A DNA stretch of 64,000 nt from assembly GCF_002573715.1 (NCBI RefSeq), contig NZ_PDHM01000010.1, positions 124,001-188,000 on the forward strand, written 5' to 3'. Positions 32,237 through 41,556 of the stretch are shown here, piece after piece. The position numbers and the translations under genes were made by a program. This DNA is from Paenibacillus sp. EZ-K15 (GTDB taxonomy: Bacteria; Bacillota; Bacilli; Paenibacillales; Paenibacillaceae). Every line of letters begins with the position of its first letter. The stretch's first letter is position 1. The notes under the pieces are model-generated. The model was not told where the DNA came from. It worked only from the letters and a program-made list of their open reading frames with translations, and did no database searches.

Positions 32237-34678
32237 TTGTTTAACAACAAGGAAACATTCAAGCAGGTCTTTACGGAGCAGTTGGTGAGTCGGTTGGGAA
32301 AGGGACTTGAGGAAGCGACGGCTGAGGATGTATACAAAATACTCGGCAGCATGATTCGGGAGTATGTCGGACGGGAATGGGCGGCTGCCAATCGGATATA
32401 CCGGGATACCGGGCAGAAGCAGGTGTATTATTTCTCGCTTGAATTTTTGATCGGGCGGCTGCTGGGAAACAATCTACTGAACCTGGGTGTACTGGATATG
32501 GTCCGCAGCGGCCTCCTGGACCTGGGATGGAATTTGGAAGAGATTGAGGAGCAGGAACCGGACGCGGGGCTCGGCAACGGGGGGCTTGGACGTCTTGCGG
32601 CATGTTTTCTCGATTCATTGGCATCGCTTAGCTATGCAGGTCATGGATGCGGCATCCGGTATAAGTACGGATTGTTTGAACAGAAGATTATTGACGGCCA
32701 TCAAGTCGAGCTGCCGGACAATTGGCTCCAGCGGGGTAATGTCTGGGAAGAGCGGCGGGCTGACAAGGCGGTGGAAGTCCAATTCTGGGGCCGCGTGGAA
32801 GTGGATGTGCAGGAGGGGCGAACCGTATTTCACACGGTGGATTATGAGCGTGTTCAGGCTGTACCGTACGACGTTCCGGTGATCGGTTATGGCGAGGGGC
32901 AGGTGAATACGCTGCGGCTGTGGAGCGCCGAGTCCGCTTCGGATATATCCAGAATCCGTTCGGCCCATCATCATAACAGCTATTATAAATTTTTGGAATA
33001 TAACCGTTCGGTTGAATCGATATCGGAGTTTTTGTACCCGGATGATTCAGCATACGAAGGCAAGCTCCTTCGGCTGAAACAGCAGTACTTCCTCTGTTCC
33101 GCAGGCGTTCAAAGCATTCTTAGAACGTTCGACAAGCTGGGACGGACCTATCATGAACTTCCCGAGCATGTCGCCATTCATATCAATGATACGCACCCGA
33201 CGCTGGTGATTCCGGAGCTGATGCGGATTCTGATCGATGACAACGGCTTCGGTTGGGATGAGGCCTGGGACATCGCGAGCCGGACCGTATCCTACACGAA
33301 CCACACCCTGCTTAGCGAAGCGTTGGAGAAATGGCCTGCCGGCATGGTTCGTGAGCTGCTGCCGCGCATTTACATGATGATTGAAGAGATCAATAAACGC
33401 TTCTGCGGCATGCTGCTGGAACGCTATCCAGGGGACCATGAGCGCATATCGCAGCTCGCCATCATCGAAAGCGACCAGATCCGCATGGCCAATCTGGCGA
33501 TTGTGGGCAGCTATCATGTGAACGGCGTAGCTGCGCTGCACACGGAACTGCTGAAGACCCAGGTGATGAAGCCGCATTATGAGCTGTATCCGGAGCGATT
33601 CAGTAATAAAACCAATGGGATTACCCACCGGCGCTGGCTGATGCACAGCAACCCCGGCCTGAGTCAATTGATCTGCGATGGTATCGGCACTTCATGGATC
33701 AAGGATCCTAATCAATTGATCCAGCTTAAGTCACTCAAGACCGACACCGCCTTTCAGCAGGGGATTCAGCGGATCAAACGGAGCAATAAAGAACGGTTTG
33801 CCGAATACATCGCGAATAAGCAAGGGATCGTGATCAATCCCGATTCCATATTCGATGTCCATGTGAAGCGGCTGCACGGTTATAAACGGCAATTGCTGAA
33901 TATCATACGAGTGATGCACGTGTATAACGAGATTAAGGATCAGCCAAGCGCGGATCGCGTTCCTCGTACCGTCATTTTTGGGGCGAAGGCAGCACCGGGT
34001 TACTATCTGGCCAAAAGCATCATCAAACTCATTAATGTCGTTGCCGAAGTCGTGAATAAGGATCCGCAGGTCAATGACAAACTCCAGGTGCTGTTTCTGG
34101 AAAATTATTCGGTGTCTCTGGCGGAGAAGATTATTCCCGCAGCTGATATGAGCGAGCAGATTTCCACGGCTGGCAAGGAGGCATCCGGCACAGGAAACAT
34201 GAAGTTCATGATGAACGGTGCGTTGACCATCGGCACGCTGGATGGGGCTAACGTGGAGATGTTCGAGCTGCTCGGCAATGAGAATATGTTCCTGTTCGGT
34301 TTGAAGCTGGAGGAAGTACTCGAGTATTACAGGACGGGAGCTTATGTAGCCAGGGAACGGTATGAGCAGGATCCGAGAATCGCCCGCGTGCTGAATCAGT
34401 TGATATCCTCAGGACCGTTCTGCTGTCACGAGTTGGAGTTTGGTCAGATTCTTCAGTCCCTGCTGGATCATAACGATGAGTTTTTTGTATTAGCGGACTT
34501 TGCCAGTTATGTGGCAACCCAGTCGGATATCGATGATGCTTATTTGAATAGTGGATCTTGGACCGAGAAGTCAATTGTAAATATCGCACACTCGGGACAC
34601 TTCTCCAGTGATAACACGATTCACCGTTATGCATCCGACATCTGGAATGTTTCTCCTGTTAAGGTCGGTGTGAATTGA
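32237..34678 (+). CDS. glgP: Glycogen phosphorylase
   Basis: 813 residues from TTG 32237 with CAGGAGG nine bases upstream. It is a GT35 enzyme: VYYFSLEFLIGRLLGNNLLN at the N-terminus, EEQEPDAGLGNGGLGRLAACFLDS (active-site loop), HINDTHPTLVIPELMR, THRRWL, VHVKRLHGYKRQLLN, and EASGTGNMKFMMNGALTIGT with the pyridoxal-phosphate Lys in the usual GNMK context. It releases glucose-1-phosphate from glycogen ends. Synthetic (glgC, glgD) and degradative (glgP) genes are thus transcribed together. Glycogen synthase (glgA) and branching enzyme (glgB) are not in this window. A GC-rich terminator follows. Confidence 0.97.
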   Translation: MFNNKETFKQVFTEQLVSRLGKGLEEATAEDVYKILGSMIREYVGREWAAANRIYRDTGQKQVYYFSLEFLIGRLLGNNLLNLGVLDMVRSGLLDLGWNLEEIEEQEPDAGLGNGGLGRLAACFLDSLASLSYAGHGCGIRYKYGLFEQKIIDGHQVELPDNWLQRGNVWEERRADKAVEVQFWGRVEVDVQEGRTVFHTVDYERVQAVPYDVPVIGYGEGQVNTLRLWSAESASDISRIRSAHHHNSYYKFLEYNRSVESISEFLYPDDSAYEGKLLRLKQQYFLCSAGVQSILRTFDKLGRTYHELPEHVAIHINDTHPTLVIPELMRILIDDNGFGWDEAWDIASRTVSYTNHTLLSEALEKWPAGMVRELLPRIYMMIEEINKRFCGMLLERYPGDHERISQLAIIESDQIRMANLAIVGSYHVNGVAALHTELLKTQVMKPHYELYPERFSNKTNGITHRRWLMHSNPGLSQLICDGIGTSWIKDPNQLIQLKSLKTDTAFQQGIQRIKRSNKERFAEYIANKQGIVINPDSIFDVHVKRLHGYKRQLLNIIRVMHVYNEIKDQPSADRVPRTVIFGAKAAPGYYLAKSIIKLINVVAEVVNKDPQVNDKLQVLFLENYSVSLAEKIIPAADMSEQISTAGKEASGTGNMKFMMNGALTIGTLDGANVEMFELLGNENMFLFGLKLEEVLEYYRTGAYVARERYEQDPRIARVLNQLISSGPFCCHELEFGQILQSLLDHNDEFFVLADFASYVATQSDIDDAYLNSGSWTEKSIVNIAHSGHFSSDNTIHRYASDIWNVSPVKVGVN

Positions 34679-34710
34679 TAATCTATCTCTATCACAAAGT
34701 CTAAAAAAAG

Positions 34711-34737
34711 AACCCCGCCATAGGTTTGGCGGGGTTT
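34711..34737. terminator. Terminator after glgP
   Basis: A perfect 10-bp stem AACCCCGCCA / TGGCGGGGTT with a six-base loop. A seven-base A run lies on its left side, so it would also work well for leftward transcription. The following 34738-35021 shows no gene I can support. Confidence 0.8.
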
Positions 34738-35023
34738 CCATAGGTGCTCTATTGGAATGTTCTTCATCATAGCATATGATGGATGCTTGCAAAAATGACT
34801 AGATAGATTTACCGATTTACGTGATTGGACAGTCCGTTTTTTCATAGGTGAGAGGAGCCTTCTTATTGGTTAGCGGAGCCTGCTTATTATAGAAGAAACT
34901 CATCGTTCCGGCCCGAAATGCTAAAATGCTTTCTACTGCAATCGTCTATCATTCTTTGAAATCACCCAGTTCGGATTGGAAAAGGATAGGTTCGATGAGT
35001 TCCTTCCTTCTGATAGGCAGGAA

Positions 35024-35061
35024 AAAAAGGAGATTCGCATTCTGTGCGAATCTCCTTTTTT
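35024..35061. terminator. Bidirectional terminator downstream of pgpA
   Basis: A perfect 16-bp stem (left arm 35024-35039 AAAAAGGAGATTCGCA, right arm from 35045) with a five-base loop and A/T tracts on both sides. It ends 11 bp from the pgpA stop on the minus strand. Confidence 0.88.
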
Positions 35062-35071
35062 GGAGAGTGGT

Positions 35072-35635
35072 TTATTCTTTTGGAAGCTCTTCGGTCGTTC
35101 CGAACAGCTCGATCTCCCGCTCCGCTTGCTTGCGATGGGCGATCCGGCTGCTGGCGGCCGCGGCAACCGCGCCGACGATATCGTCGAGGAAGGTATGTAC
35201 ACGGCCGCTTGATTTATCATTCAATTGCTCGAGAATGCCGGGCTTGAGCTTGTCAATATACCCGTAGTTCGTGAAGCCGATGCTTCCATATACGTTAACG
35301 ATGGAAAATGCCAGGACTTCATCCACGCCGTATAACCCTTCGTCATTGGCCAGCATTTCTTGAAGCGGGGATATGAGATTGCCTTCCTCCGCCAAAATAT
35401 CTAGTTGAATTCCGGTTAACACCGCGTTTTGGACTTCGCGTTTGCTAAGTACGGCATCCACATTCTCCATGCATTCTTCCATGGTCAAATTCGGGTAGTA
35501 TTTTTTTTGAAGGATCATCACTAGTTCAGCGATTTCCTCCAGCTTGATTCCACGCTTATGCAGCAGGCTCCGTGTCGCTTCCGCTACCTTCTTGCTGTTC
35601 AGACTGTATGGAATGTTTGAATCGTTTTCTGCCAT
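35072..35635 (-). CDS. Phosphatidylglycerophosphatase A-family protein (YutG-like)
   Basis: About 187 residues from ATG 35635, with GAGGTGAG upstream. The far longer reading frame reaching 35989 crosses the divergent promoter region and is rejected. Visible features are AEATRSLLHKRGIKLEEIAELV, VLTGIQLDILAEEG, GVDEVLAFSIVNVYGSIGFTNYGYIDK and VHTFLDDIVGAVAAAASSRIAHR. The DDIVGA near the C-terminus corresponds to the conserved DD of PgpA proteins. The family removes phosphate from phosphatidylglycerophosphate in membrane lipid synthesis. Firmicute members of this shape are often without clear membrane helices, so the enzymatic role here is less certain than the family label. Confidence 0.75.
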   Translation of the reverse strand: MAENDSNIPYSLNSKKVAEATRSLLHKRGIKLEEIAELVMILQKKYYPNLTMEECMENVDAVLSKREVQNAVLTGIQLDILAEEGNLISPLQEMLANDEGLYGVDEVLAFSIVNVYGSIGFTNYGYIDKLKPGILEQLNDKSSGRVHTFLDDIVGAVAAAASSRIAHRKQAEREIELFGTTEELPKE

Positions 35636-35801
35636 GATGGAACTCACCTCATTTTCGTGGTTGATGAAGATGCTTACGACGATTGTACTTTTTCCACCCC
35701 CCTTTGTCCAGAAAGGACAAAACTGCGAGTTATTTTTTTGGAAAGGGCTCGTATACATAGGAGTACAACCTGTACAAAAAAATGTTAGGGAGGAACAATA
35801 C

Positions 35802-36860
35802 ATGAAACGTAGTAATCGTAATCTTCGCAGGCTTTCCGCCGCCGGGCTGCTTGCTGTTCCGATCGTGTTGTCCGGCTGCGGCGTGTTTTCCGGGAAGCAA
35901 TCGGAGGCGATTGACCCACCGCCTGCGCAAGTGGAGAAGCAAATGCTGAACACGGCTGGATCTACAGCGGCACAAGGAGACATTGGCACGCAGACAACAG
36001 TTTATCTTTCGGATGCGCGGGGAATGCTGGCACCTGTAACCTTGGGTATTCCGAAAGTAGAAGGTGCAAGCGCCGTGAAAGAATCTCTTGAAGTGCTTGT
36101 GAACGGAGGCCGCTATGCTGGCTATGTTCCACAGGGCTTCCAGGCGGTATTGCCTGCCGGTACGCAGATCCATAATGTGACGGTCGATCCGGAGAGCAAA
36201 TTGGCCGTCGTTGAATTCAATAAATCGTTTACAGAGTATCAAGCGGCAGATGAACGAAGAATCCTTGAGGCGTTGACGTGGACGCTGACGGGACACGAAG
36301 GCATCCAGTCGATGCAGGTATGGGTGGACGGAGTCAAACTGACGGAAATGCCAGTCAACCACACACCGCTGGACCGTCCACTGTCACGTGCGATGGGGAT
36401 CAATCTTCAAAAGGCGGATGACGCTTTGTACACTTCCTCTTCGCCGGTTACCGTCTATTTCTCTTCCGTGACGCCTGACGGCATTCAGTATTATGTACCT
36501 GTTACAAGACTTGTTCCAACCGGACAGGAGGCCGTTAAGGCTGCCTTGAACGAACTGATCCGGGGACCGCATTACGGTGATGGGCTTGTCGAGGTCATCC
36601 CGGACGATACCACCGTTGCATCGGTCGAAAAAGGTGAGGACGGCGCTGTTACCGTATCACTTCAGGACAGCATGTTTGAGCAGGGGGAGCAGGTTCCAAC
36701 CGAATTGCTGCAGGCTGTCGTGCTAACCGTAGCCGAGAACTCGGATGATGCGAAGGTCAAAATTCGGATGAACGATCTCTCTGAGGTGGTTGGAACGGAT
36801 AGCCGCAATTATAGCGAGCCTGTTGGCCGTCCGGAGTTCATTAACGAAATTTCGATTTGA
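35802..36860 (+). CDS. gerM: Spore germination/sporulation lipoprotein GerM
   Basis: About 352 residues from ATG 35802, with GGGAGGAAC upstream; upstream in-frame starts overlap the divergent pgpA gene and are rejected. The signal peptide ends in the lipobox VLSGC (Cys at about 26). Two GerMN domains follow: TTVYLSDARGMLAPVTLGIP followed by EGASAVKESLEVLVNGG (about 65-170), and PVTVYFSSVTPDGIQYYVPVTR with QEAVKAALNELIRGPH (about 205-320), each with the GP/PxG turn before the catalytic-like strand. GerM is a mother-cell protein needed for engulfment-stage assembly and germination in Bacillus. The order gerM-rph-rdgB is the same as in B. subtilis, which supports the name. Confidence 0.9.
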   Translation: MKRSNRNLRRLSAAGLLAVPIVLSGCGVFSGKQSEAIDPPPAQVEKQMLNTAGSTAAQGDIGTQTTVYLSDARGMLAPVTLGIPKVEGASAVKESLEVLVNGGRYAGYVPQGFQAVLPAGTQIHNVTVDPESKLAVVEFNKSFTEYQAADERRILEALTWTLTGHEGIQSMQVWVDGVKLTEMPVNHTPLDRPLSRAMGINLQKADDALYTSSSPVTVYFSSVTPDGIQYYVPVTRLVPTGQEAVKAALNELIRGPHYGDGLVEVIPDDTTVASVEKGEDGAVTVSLQDSMFEQGEQVPTELLQAVVLTVAENSDDAKVKIRMNDLSEVVGTDSRNYSEPVGRPEFINEISI

Positions 36861-36972
36861 CGCTTCACCGCTATCTTTGAAATATGCGCCGGAAAAGGTG
36901 CTTTTGTGCCTGCACTTTGGTAGAATAGGGAATGCTAATCAGGATTGCGATAAGAAGTAGGAGGCAGAAAAC

Positions 36973-37731
36973 ATGAGATCTAACGGACGTAAGAGCGATG
37001 AGCTTCGACCGATGAATTTATCGACCCATGTGAATAAATATGCGGAAGGCTCCGTGTACATCGAGATGGGAGACACCAAGGTGCTGATTACGGCGACCGT
37101 GGATGAGAAGGTTCCCCCGTTTCTGAAAGGACAAGGAAAGGGCTGGGTGACGGCTGAATACTCCATGCTGCCGCGCGCAACACAATCCCGCAACCAACGG
37201 GAAGCCAATCGCGGTAAACTCAGTGGCCGGACGATGGAAATTCAGCGGCTGATCGGCAGAGCGCTTAGGTCTGTTGTGAATCTGCATGCTCTTGGCGAGC
37301 GGACAATTACGCTGGACTGCGATGTAATCCAAGCGGATGGCGGAACGCGGACCACCTCCATTACAGGAGCATTTGTAGCTTTAGCCATAGCGGTAAATAA
37401 AATTGCAGAACAACATAAACTAGCGGTATTTCCGATTACGGACTACCTGGCTTCTATTAGCGTGGGCATTGCTGGCGGACAGGCGCTGCTGGATCTGAAC
37501 TATGAAGAGGATTCCAAAGCGAAGGTAGACATGAATCTGGTCATGACCGGAAGCGGCAAATTCGTTGAGGTTCAGGGTACTGGCGAAGAGAGCCCGTTTT
37601 CTCGTGAGGAGTTGGATCAGATCCTGGAGCTTGGGGAACAAGGAATCCGCGAGCTCATCGAGCGTCAGCAGGAGGCACTTGGCCCCATCGCAGCTAAAAT
37701 CGGTTCCGTGAATGCGGGTACTGGAGTATAG
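36973..37731 (+). CDS. rph: Ribonuclease PH
   Basis: 252 residues from ATG 36973 after GTAGGAGG. Family blocks include [57 protein letters not shown] (phosphate and RNA-binding Arg cluster), [31 protein letters not shown] with the catalytic Asp, and [21 protein letters not shown]. It is a phosphorolytic 3'-exoribonuclease that trims tRNA 3' ends and forms a hexamer. It is followed by rdgB with four bases between stop and start and by shared orientation with gerM, so the three are probably cotranscribed. Confidence 0.97.
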   Translation: MRSNGRKSDELRPMNLSTHVNKYAEGSVYIEMGDTKVLITATVDEKVPPFLKGQGKGWVTAEYSMLPRATQSRNQREANRGKLSGRTMEIQRLIGRALRSVVNLHALGERTITLDCDVIQADGGTRTTSITGAFVALAIAVNKIAEQHKLAVFPITDYLASISVGIAGGQALLDLNYEEDSKAKVDMNLVMTGSGKFVEVQGTGEESPFSREELDQILELGEQGIRELIERQQEALGPIAAKIGSVNAGTGV

Positions 37732-37735
37732 TCCC

Positions 37736-38365
37736 ATGACATTGACACTTGGAGACACGCTAATTGTAGCTACCCGCAATCAGGGGAAAGTCAAGGAATT
37801 TGCGCATGCTTTTGCTGCTTTCGGTACGGAGGTCAAGAGCATGTACGATTACCCTGATCTGCCGGATGTCGTTGAGGATGGAGCAACGTTCGCAGCCAAT
37901 GCATTTAAAAAAGCCAAGGCGGTTGGCGACGCACTAGGATTGCCTGTCCTGGCTGATGATTCCGGATTATGCGTGGATGCGCTGAATGGCGCGCCTGGCG
38001 TTTATTCCGCGAGGTATGCCGGCGAACACGGCGCGGACGAGGACAATAACGAGAAGCTGCTCGGTGAGCTGGAACAATTAAGGCTCGGTGAGGATACGGA
38101 GCAGCCCTTGCTAAGTCCGGCCCGATTTGTCTGTGTGCTGGTGCTGTATGATCCGGTCTCGGGAGAAAAGCTCGAGGCTGAGGGGAGCGTTGAAGGCTGG
38201 ATCACGTCGGATCCGTCCGGAAAGGGCGGATTTGGATATGACCCGCTGTTCTACCTGCCAAGCCATGAGAAGACGATGGCCGAGCTTTCCCTGGAAGAGA
38301 AGCAGGAGATCAGCCATCGGGGAAAAGCACTGCGCAAGCTTGTAGCGGACCTGCAGGCGCGATAA
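37736..38365 (+). CDS. rdgB: XTP/dITP pyrophosphatase (RdgB/HAM1 family)
   Basis: About 209 residues from ATG 37736 (GGAG nine bases upstream); an in-frame ATG at 37712 lies within rph and is rejected. Signature blocks: TLIVATRNQGKVKEFAHAF, FAANAFKKAKAVGDALGLPV, LADDSGLCVDALNGAPGVYSAR (catalytic Asp), GWITSDPSGKGGFGYDPLFYLP and ISHRGKALRKL. It hydrolyses non-canonical purine nucleoside triphosphates such as ITP, dITP and XTP to the monophosphate and pyrophosphate, keeping them out of DNA and RNA. Position directly behind rph matches Bacillus (ysnA). Confidence 0.95.
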   Translation: MTLTLGDTLIVATRNQGKVKEFAHAFAAFGTEVKSMYDYPDLPDVVEDGATFAANAFKKAKAVGDALGLPVLADDSGLCVDALNGAPGVYSARYAGEHGADEDNNEKLLGELEQLRLGEDTEQPLLSPARFVCVLVLYDPVSGEKLEAEGSVEGWITSDPSGKGGFGYDPLFYLPSHEKTMAELSLEEKQEISHRGKALRKLVADLQAR

Positions 38366-38383
38366 CCGAATAAGGTGCTATAA

Positions 38384-38423
38384 AAAGAAACCATACCGGC
38401 CTGCTGCTGGTATGGTTTCTTTG
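38384..38423. terminator. Bidirectional terminator between rdgB and asnB
   Basis: Arms AAAGAAACCATACC and GGTATGGTTTCTTT with a short inner GC pair form a long stem flanked by A-rich and T-rich tracts, between convergent genes. Confidence 0.88.
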
Positions 38424-38444
38424 ATTTTTTAGAACAATAAGGAC

Positions 38445-40289
38445 TTAACGTATGGATACGTTATACTCTTTGAGCCAGAAATGCACCTGGGCCAGGTAGG
38501 CGAACAGCTGCGGACCGGACATCAATTGACCGAACCAAGGGAGATTGGAGGACGCATCCGGCGAAGAAGCCAGCTCCCGGATTCGTGCCGTATCGACGAG
38601 CGGAAGTAGCGGCGAAGAAGGATCGTCCAGAATGGATAGCACCTGCGCTTTGACGGCTGCCAGATAGTTCGGATTGTGAGTTTTGGGATATGGGCTTTTT
38701 TTGCGGTACAGGACATCGTCCGGAAGCACACCTTCAAGGGCTTTGCGCAGAATGCCTTTTTCACGGTCGCCTGTCGTTTTGATGCTCCAAGGAATGTTCC
38801 ACACATAGTCGATCAGTCGATGATCGGTGTAAGGTACGCGGACCTCCAGTCCAACGCCCATGCTCATCCGGTCTTTACGATCGAGGAGCGTTGGCATGAA
38901 ACGGGTGATATTGAGATAGGACATGACCCGCATTTTGGCCTGCTGCCCGGTCTCCCCGGCCATTTTCGGCACTTCGGCTACCGCATCGGTATAGCGGTCT
39001 CCGAGGTAATCCAGCGGCTTGATCCAGTCCCGGATCTCGGCAGACAACAGCCCGGCTCTCATATCTGGGGCAACAGACCATGGGAAAGTACCGGAATTCA
39101 GCATTTCTTCCCGGTGAAACCAAGGGTAACCGCCGAATATTTCATCAGCGGCTTCACCGGATATGGCGACGGTTGCGCCTTTTTTAATCTCACGGCAGAA
39201 GAGGAGCAAGGAGGCGTCAACGTCAGCCATTCCCGGGAGGTCACGCTTCTGCGTAGAGACATCCAGCGCTTCGACCAGTTCGGGCGTGTCGAATTCGATC
39301 CAATGGTGGTTTGTGCTGAGCTCCTCGTGCATCCGTTCAATCCATGGCCCATCCGCACCCGGCTGGAAGGAATGGGATTTAAAATGTTTGTTATTGTCCA
39401 CATAATCGACGGAGTAGGTGTGCACTTGTCCTTGGCCCGTCCGCTTGTAGTAATCGACGGCCAGCGAGGAAAGCGCGCTGGAATCGAGCCCGCCGGATAA
39501 CAGCGAGCAGACCGGTACATCGGATACCAGTTGGCGTTCAACGGTGTCGCGCAGCAGATCGCGCAAGAAGCTTGCCGTCTGATCCACATCATCTTCATGG
39601 GGCTTGCTTTCCAGCTTCCAGTAAGTATATTTGCGCAATCCTTCCCGGTTAAAGATCATGGCCATACCAGGACGAAGCTCTGCGATATCCTTGTAGACAC
39701 CGTGTCCCGGGGTTCGGGCAGGACCGATAATAAATACTTCCGCAAGCCCCTCTGCCCCGACCACAGGCTCCACCTTCGGATGCTGAAGCAATGCTTTCGG
39801 TTCCGATCCGAATACGAGCGTTCCGTCAATGTAACTGTAGAACAGGGGTTTTACTCCAACTCGGTCCCGTGCCAGAAATACCTGTTCACGTACGCTGTCC
39901 CAAATGGCGAATGCAAATATTCCATTGAGGCGTTCCAAACAATCGGGGCCCCATTCGATATAGGATACTAACAAAACTTCCGTGTCGCATTTGGTATTGA
40001 AACGATGACCACGTCGTACCAATTCGTCTTTAAGCTCCGCAGCGTTATATAATTCCCCGTTATATACAATGGCATAGACTTCCTCTTCCTGATGAATGAT
40101 CATCGGCTGAGCGCCATTTTCGGGGTCGATCACGCTGAGTCTTCGGTGACCGAATGCGCACGGGTTGGAAATCCAAGTGCCGGATCCGTCAGGTCCGCGG
40201 TGAGCCAAACTTTCTGTCATTTTTACCAGCAGCTGCGAATCCTGCGTCAAATCGCCGCTCCATTGTATAAAACCGGTTATTCCGCACAT
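38445..40289 (-). CDS. asnB: Asparagine synthetase (glutamine-hydrolysing)
   Basis: 614 residues. It begins MCGITGFIQWSG, so processing exposes Cys2, the glutaminase nucleophile. SLAHRGPDGSGTW, RRLSVIDPENGAQPM and VYNGELYNAAELKDEL complete the N-terminal Ntn domain. The synthetase half has SDVPVCSLLSGGLDSSALSSLA (PP-loop ATP site), VAISGEAADEIFGGYPW and RKDRMSMGVGLEVRVPYTDHRLIDYVW. It converts aspartate and glutamine to asparagine and glutamate at the cost of ATP. The gene stands alone, divergent from a small unknown gene, and ends at a shared terminator. AsnB homologues of this size also modify cell-wall precursors, but nothing nearby suggests that. Confidence 0.94.
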   Translation of the reverse strand: MCGITGFIQWSGDLTQDSQLLVKMTESLAHRGPDGSGTWISNPCAFGHRRLSVIDPENGAQPMIIHQEEEVYAIVYNGELYNAAELKDELVRRGHRFNTKCDTEVLLVSYIEWGPDCLERLNGIFAFAIWDSVREQVFLARDRVGVKPLFYSYIDGTLVFGSEPKALLQHPKVEPVVGAEGLAEVFIIGPARTPGHGVYKDIAELRPGMAMIFNREGLRKYTYWKLESKPHEDDVDQTASFLRDLLRDTVERQLVSDVPVCSLLSGGLDSSALSSLAVDYYKRTGQGQVHTYSVDYVDNNKHFKSHSFQPGADGPWIERMHEELSTNHHWIEFDTPELVEALDVSTQKRDLPGMADVDASLLLFCREIKKGATVAISGEAADEIFGGYPWFHREEMLNSGTFPWSVAPDMRAGLLSAEIRDWIKPLDYLGDRYTDAVAEVPKMAGETGQQAKMRVMSYLNITRFMPTLLDRKDRMSMGVGLEVRVPYTDHRLIDYVWNIPWSIKTTGDREKGILRKALEGVLPDDVLYRKKSPYPKTHNPNYLAAVKAQVLSILDDPSSPLLPLVDTARIRELASSPDASSNLPWFGQLMSGPQLFAYLAQVHFWLKEYNVSIR

Positions 40290-40452
40290 GACGGTTCATC
40301 CTCTCTTTGTCTTTGTCATACGCTGTCCCATCTTTTTAATCCTACGTCGCCAAAGTGATACAGATATATGCCGAAGGAAGGCATAAAATGTCTGTCCTTT
40401 TACGAAAACTAAGAAAGAGGACGAATATTCAAAGAGAAGGAGAGATGCGTCC

Positions 40453-40767
40453 ATGAATAAGTCGACCTACTACGTTTCCGTACAGAGCCGCTCTGTGTTG
40501 ACCGAACAGGGAGCGAGCGCTTATGAATGGGAGATCGAAGCAACGCCGGAAGAGGCGGATCAAGTTCGGATTGAGCTGGACATGATGCAGGAGAAGGACG
40601 AAGAAGCGATGGGATACATGTTTCCTTGGGCGGATACGCCGCAACAAAGCACCAATGCCCTGTTTCAATCCTCCCTGGACAAGGTGTATCGAACCATTTA
40701 TCAATTGGGTACACCGGCCACGCGCCAGCAAATGGAAGAGCTGCGATTGCTCTCGGATTTGACATGA
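40453..40767 (+). CDS. Conserved-looking small protein, unknown function
   Basis: 104 residues from ATG 40453, with GAAGGAGAG eight to fourteen bases upstream. It is acidic and helical in appearance (ATPEEADQVRIELDMMQEKDEEA and QQMEELRLLSDL regions), without signal peptide, membrane segment or cysteine. Near the middle is MGYMFPWADTPQQSTN. I do not recognise a family. It is divergent from asnB and followed 49 bases later by another small gene on the same strand with its own ribosome site, so the two may form a small operon. Confidence 0.6.
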   Translation: MNKSTYYVSVQSRSVLTEQGASAYEWEIEATPEEADQVRIELDMMQEKDEEAMGYMFPWADTPQQSTNALFQSSLDKVYRTIYQLGTPATRQQMEELRLLSDLT

Positions 40768-40816
40768 CAATAATAAGGATTGTGCAGTCCCTGCACATCT
40801 TGATGAAGGAGAATGT

Positions 40817-41185
40817 ATGATGTATGCAATCAGAGATGCAAAAATCCGCCGCATTACGGAAGTAAACGGCGCCCCTTGCGCTGAGGTTGAGGTCTATCCA
40901 GCAGTGGAAGGAGAAAGTGCATTGCTGGCTTATCTGACGCCATCTTCCCCGCTAGGAGGCTATGAGCTGGTGAAAATCGTCCGCAGCAACGCCAGCACGG
41001 ATGTGGATTGGTTCGACAACAGCATGCATGATGCATTTGTTGATGCCACGGACGAAGCGTTCGAGAACGACGTTCAATCCACCGCGGAGGAAGACCGGGA
41101 TGCCTTCAAGCAGCAGCTGCTTTCTACAGGCCAGCTATATGAGCAGCTGAATCATAGGCTCAGTGAAGGACCTCGATATTTCTAG
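40817..41185 (+). CDS. Small acidic protein, unknown function
   Basis: 122 residues. AAGGAGAATGT precedes ATG 40817; ATG 40820 is an equally possible start. The N-terminal half looks like a small beta-rich domain (AIRDAKIRRITEVNGAPCAEVEVYPAVEG). The C-terminal half is strongly acidic (DATDEAFENDVQSTAEEDRDAF) and ends LYEQLNHRLSEGPRYF. There is no signal peptide or membrane segment. I do not recognise it. It is closed by a strong terminator at 41201, so the transcription unit is 40453-41185 or this gene alone. Confidence 0.6.
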   Translation: MMYAIRDAKIRRITEVNGAPCAEVEVYPAVEGESALLAYLTPSSPLGGYELVKIVRSNASTDVDWFDNSMHDAFVDATDEAFENDVQSTAEEDRDAFKQQLLSTGQLYEQLNHRLSEGPRYF

Positions 41186-41200
41186 AGCCTTGAAGAATGA

Positions 41201-41237
41201 AGAGATCTGTCCGGCACCATGGGCAGATCTCTTTTTG
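41201..41237 (+). terminator. Terminator after the 40.8-kb small gene
   Basis: A 12-bp stem AGAGATCTGTCC / GGGCAGATCTCT (41201-41212, 41221-41232) with an eight-base loop and a T tail. The following 41238-41507 contains no supported gene. Confidence 0.88.
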
Positions 41238-41507
41238 TATACGCAGGATGCAATTTGGGCGACAGTGGCCTCGTGGGTTCGCGCAATATCTCGAAGCAAC
41301 TTCGAGAATAGGGTATACCTGACCGCAAAGGCCTGAAGATGGGCTCCAAGCACGGTCGTTAACGGAAAGAATGAAGCACTGGATTCGGCACCACGAATAG
41401 TGAAAGGCACCACAATGGTGCCACTGCGTTTTTGTGGCATCCGAGCGCTGGGCTGTGAAGTGCAGTGGGACGGCAATGAATGTACTGATTTACAACAAAA
41501 TAACACA

Positions 41508-41539
41508 AGAAGGACCATGCGGTTAAGCGCATGGTCCTT
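41508..41539. terminator. Terminator downstream of the DUF4870-like gene
   Basis: A perfect 12-bp stem AAGGACCATGCG / CGCATGGTCCTT (41508-41519, 41526-41537) with loop GTTAAG. It ends the minus-strand gene 41557-41850 and can also act rightwards through its four Ts. Confidence 0.85.
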
Positions 41540-41556
41540 TTAGAATAAGATGCTCA

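Noticed and set aside
35639-35989. 305-residue version of the PgpA-like protein starting at 35989
   Set aside because: The extension overlaps the start of gerM on the other strand and crosses both promoters; the ribosome site supports 35635.
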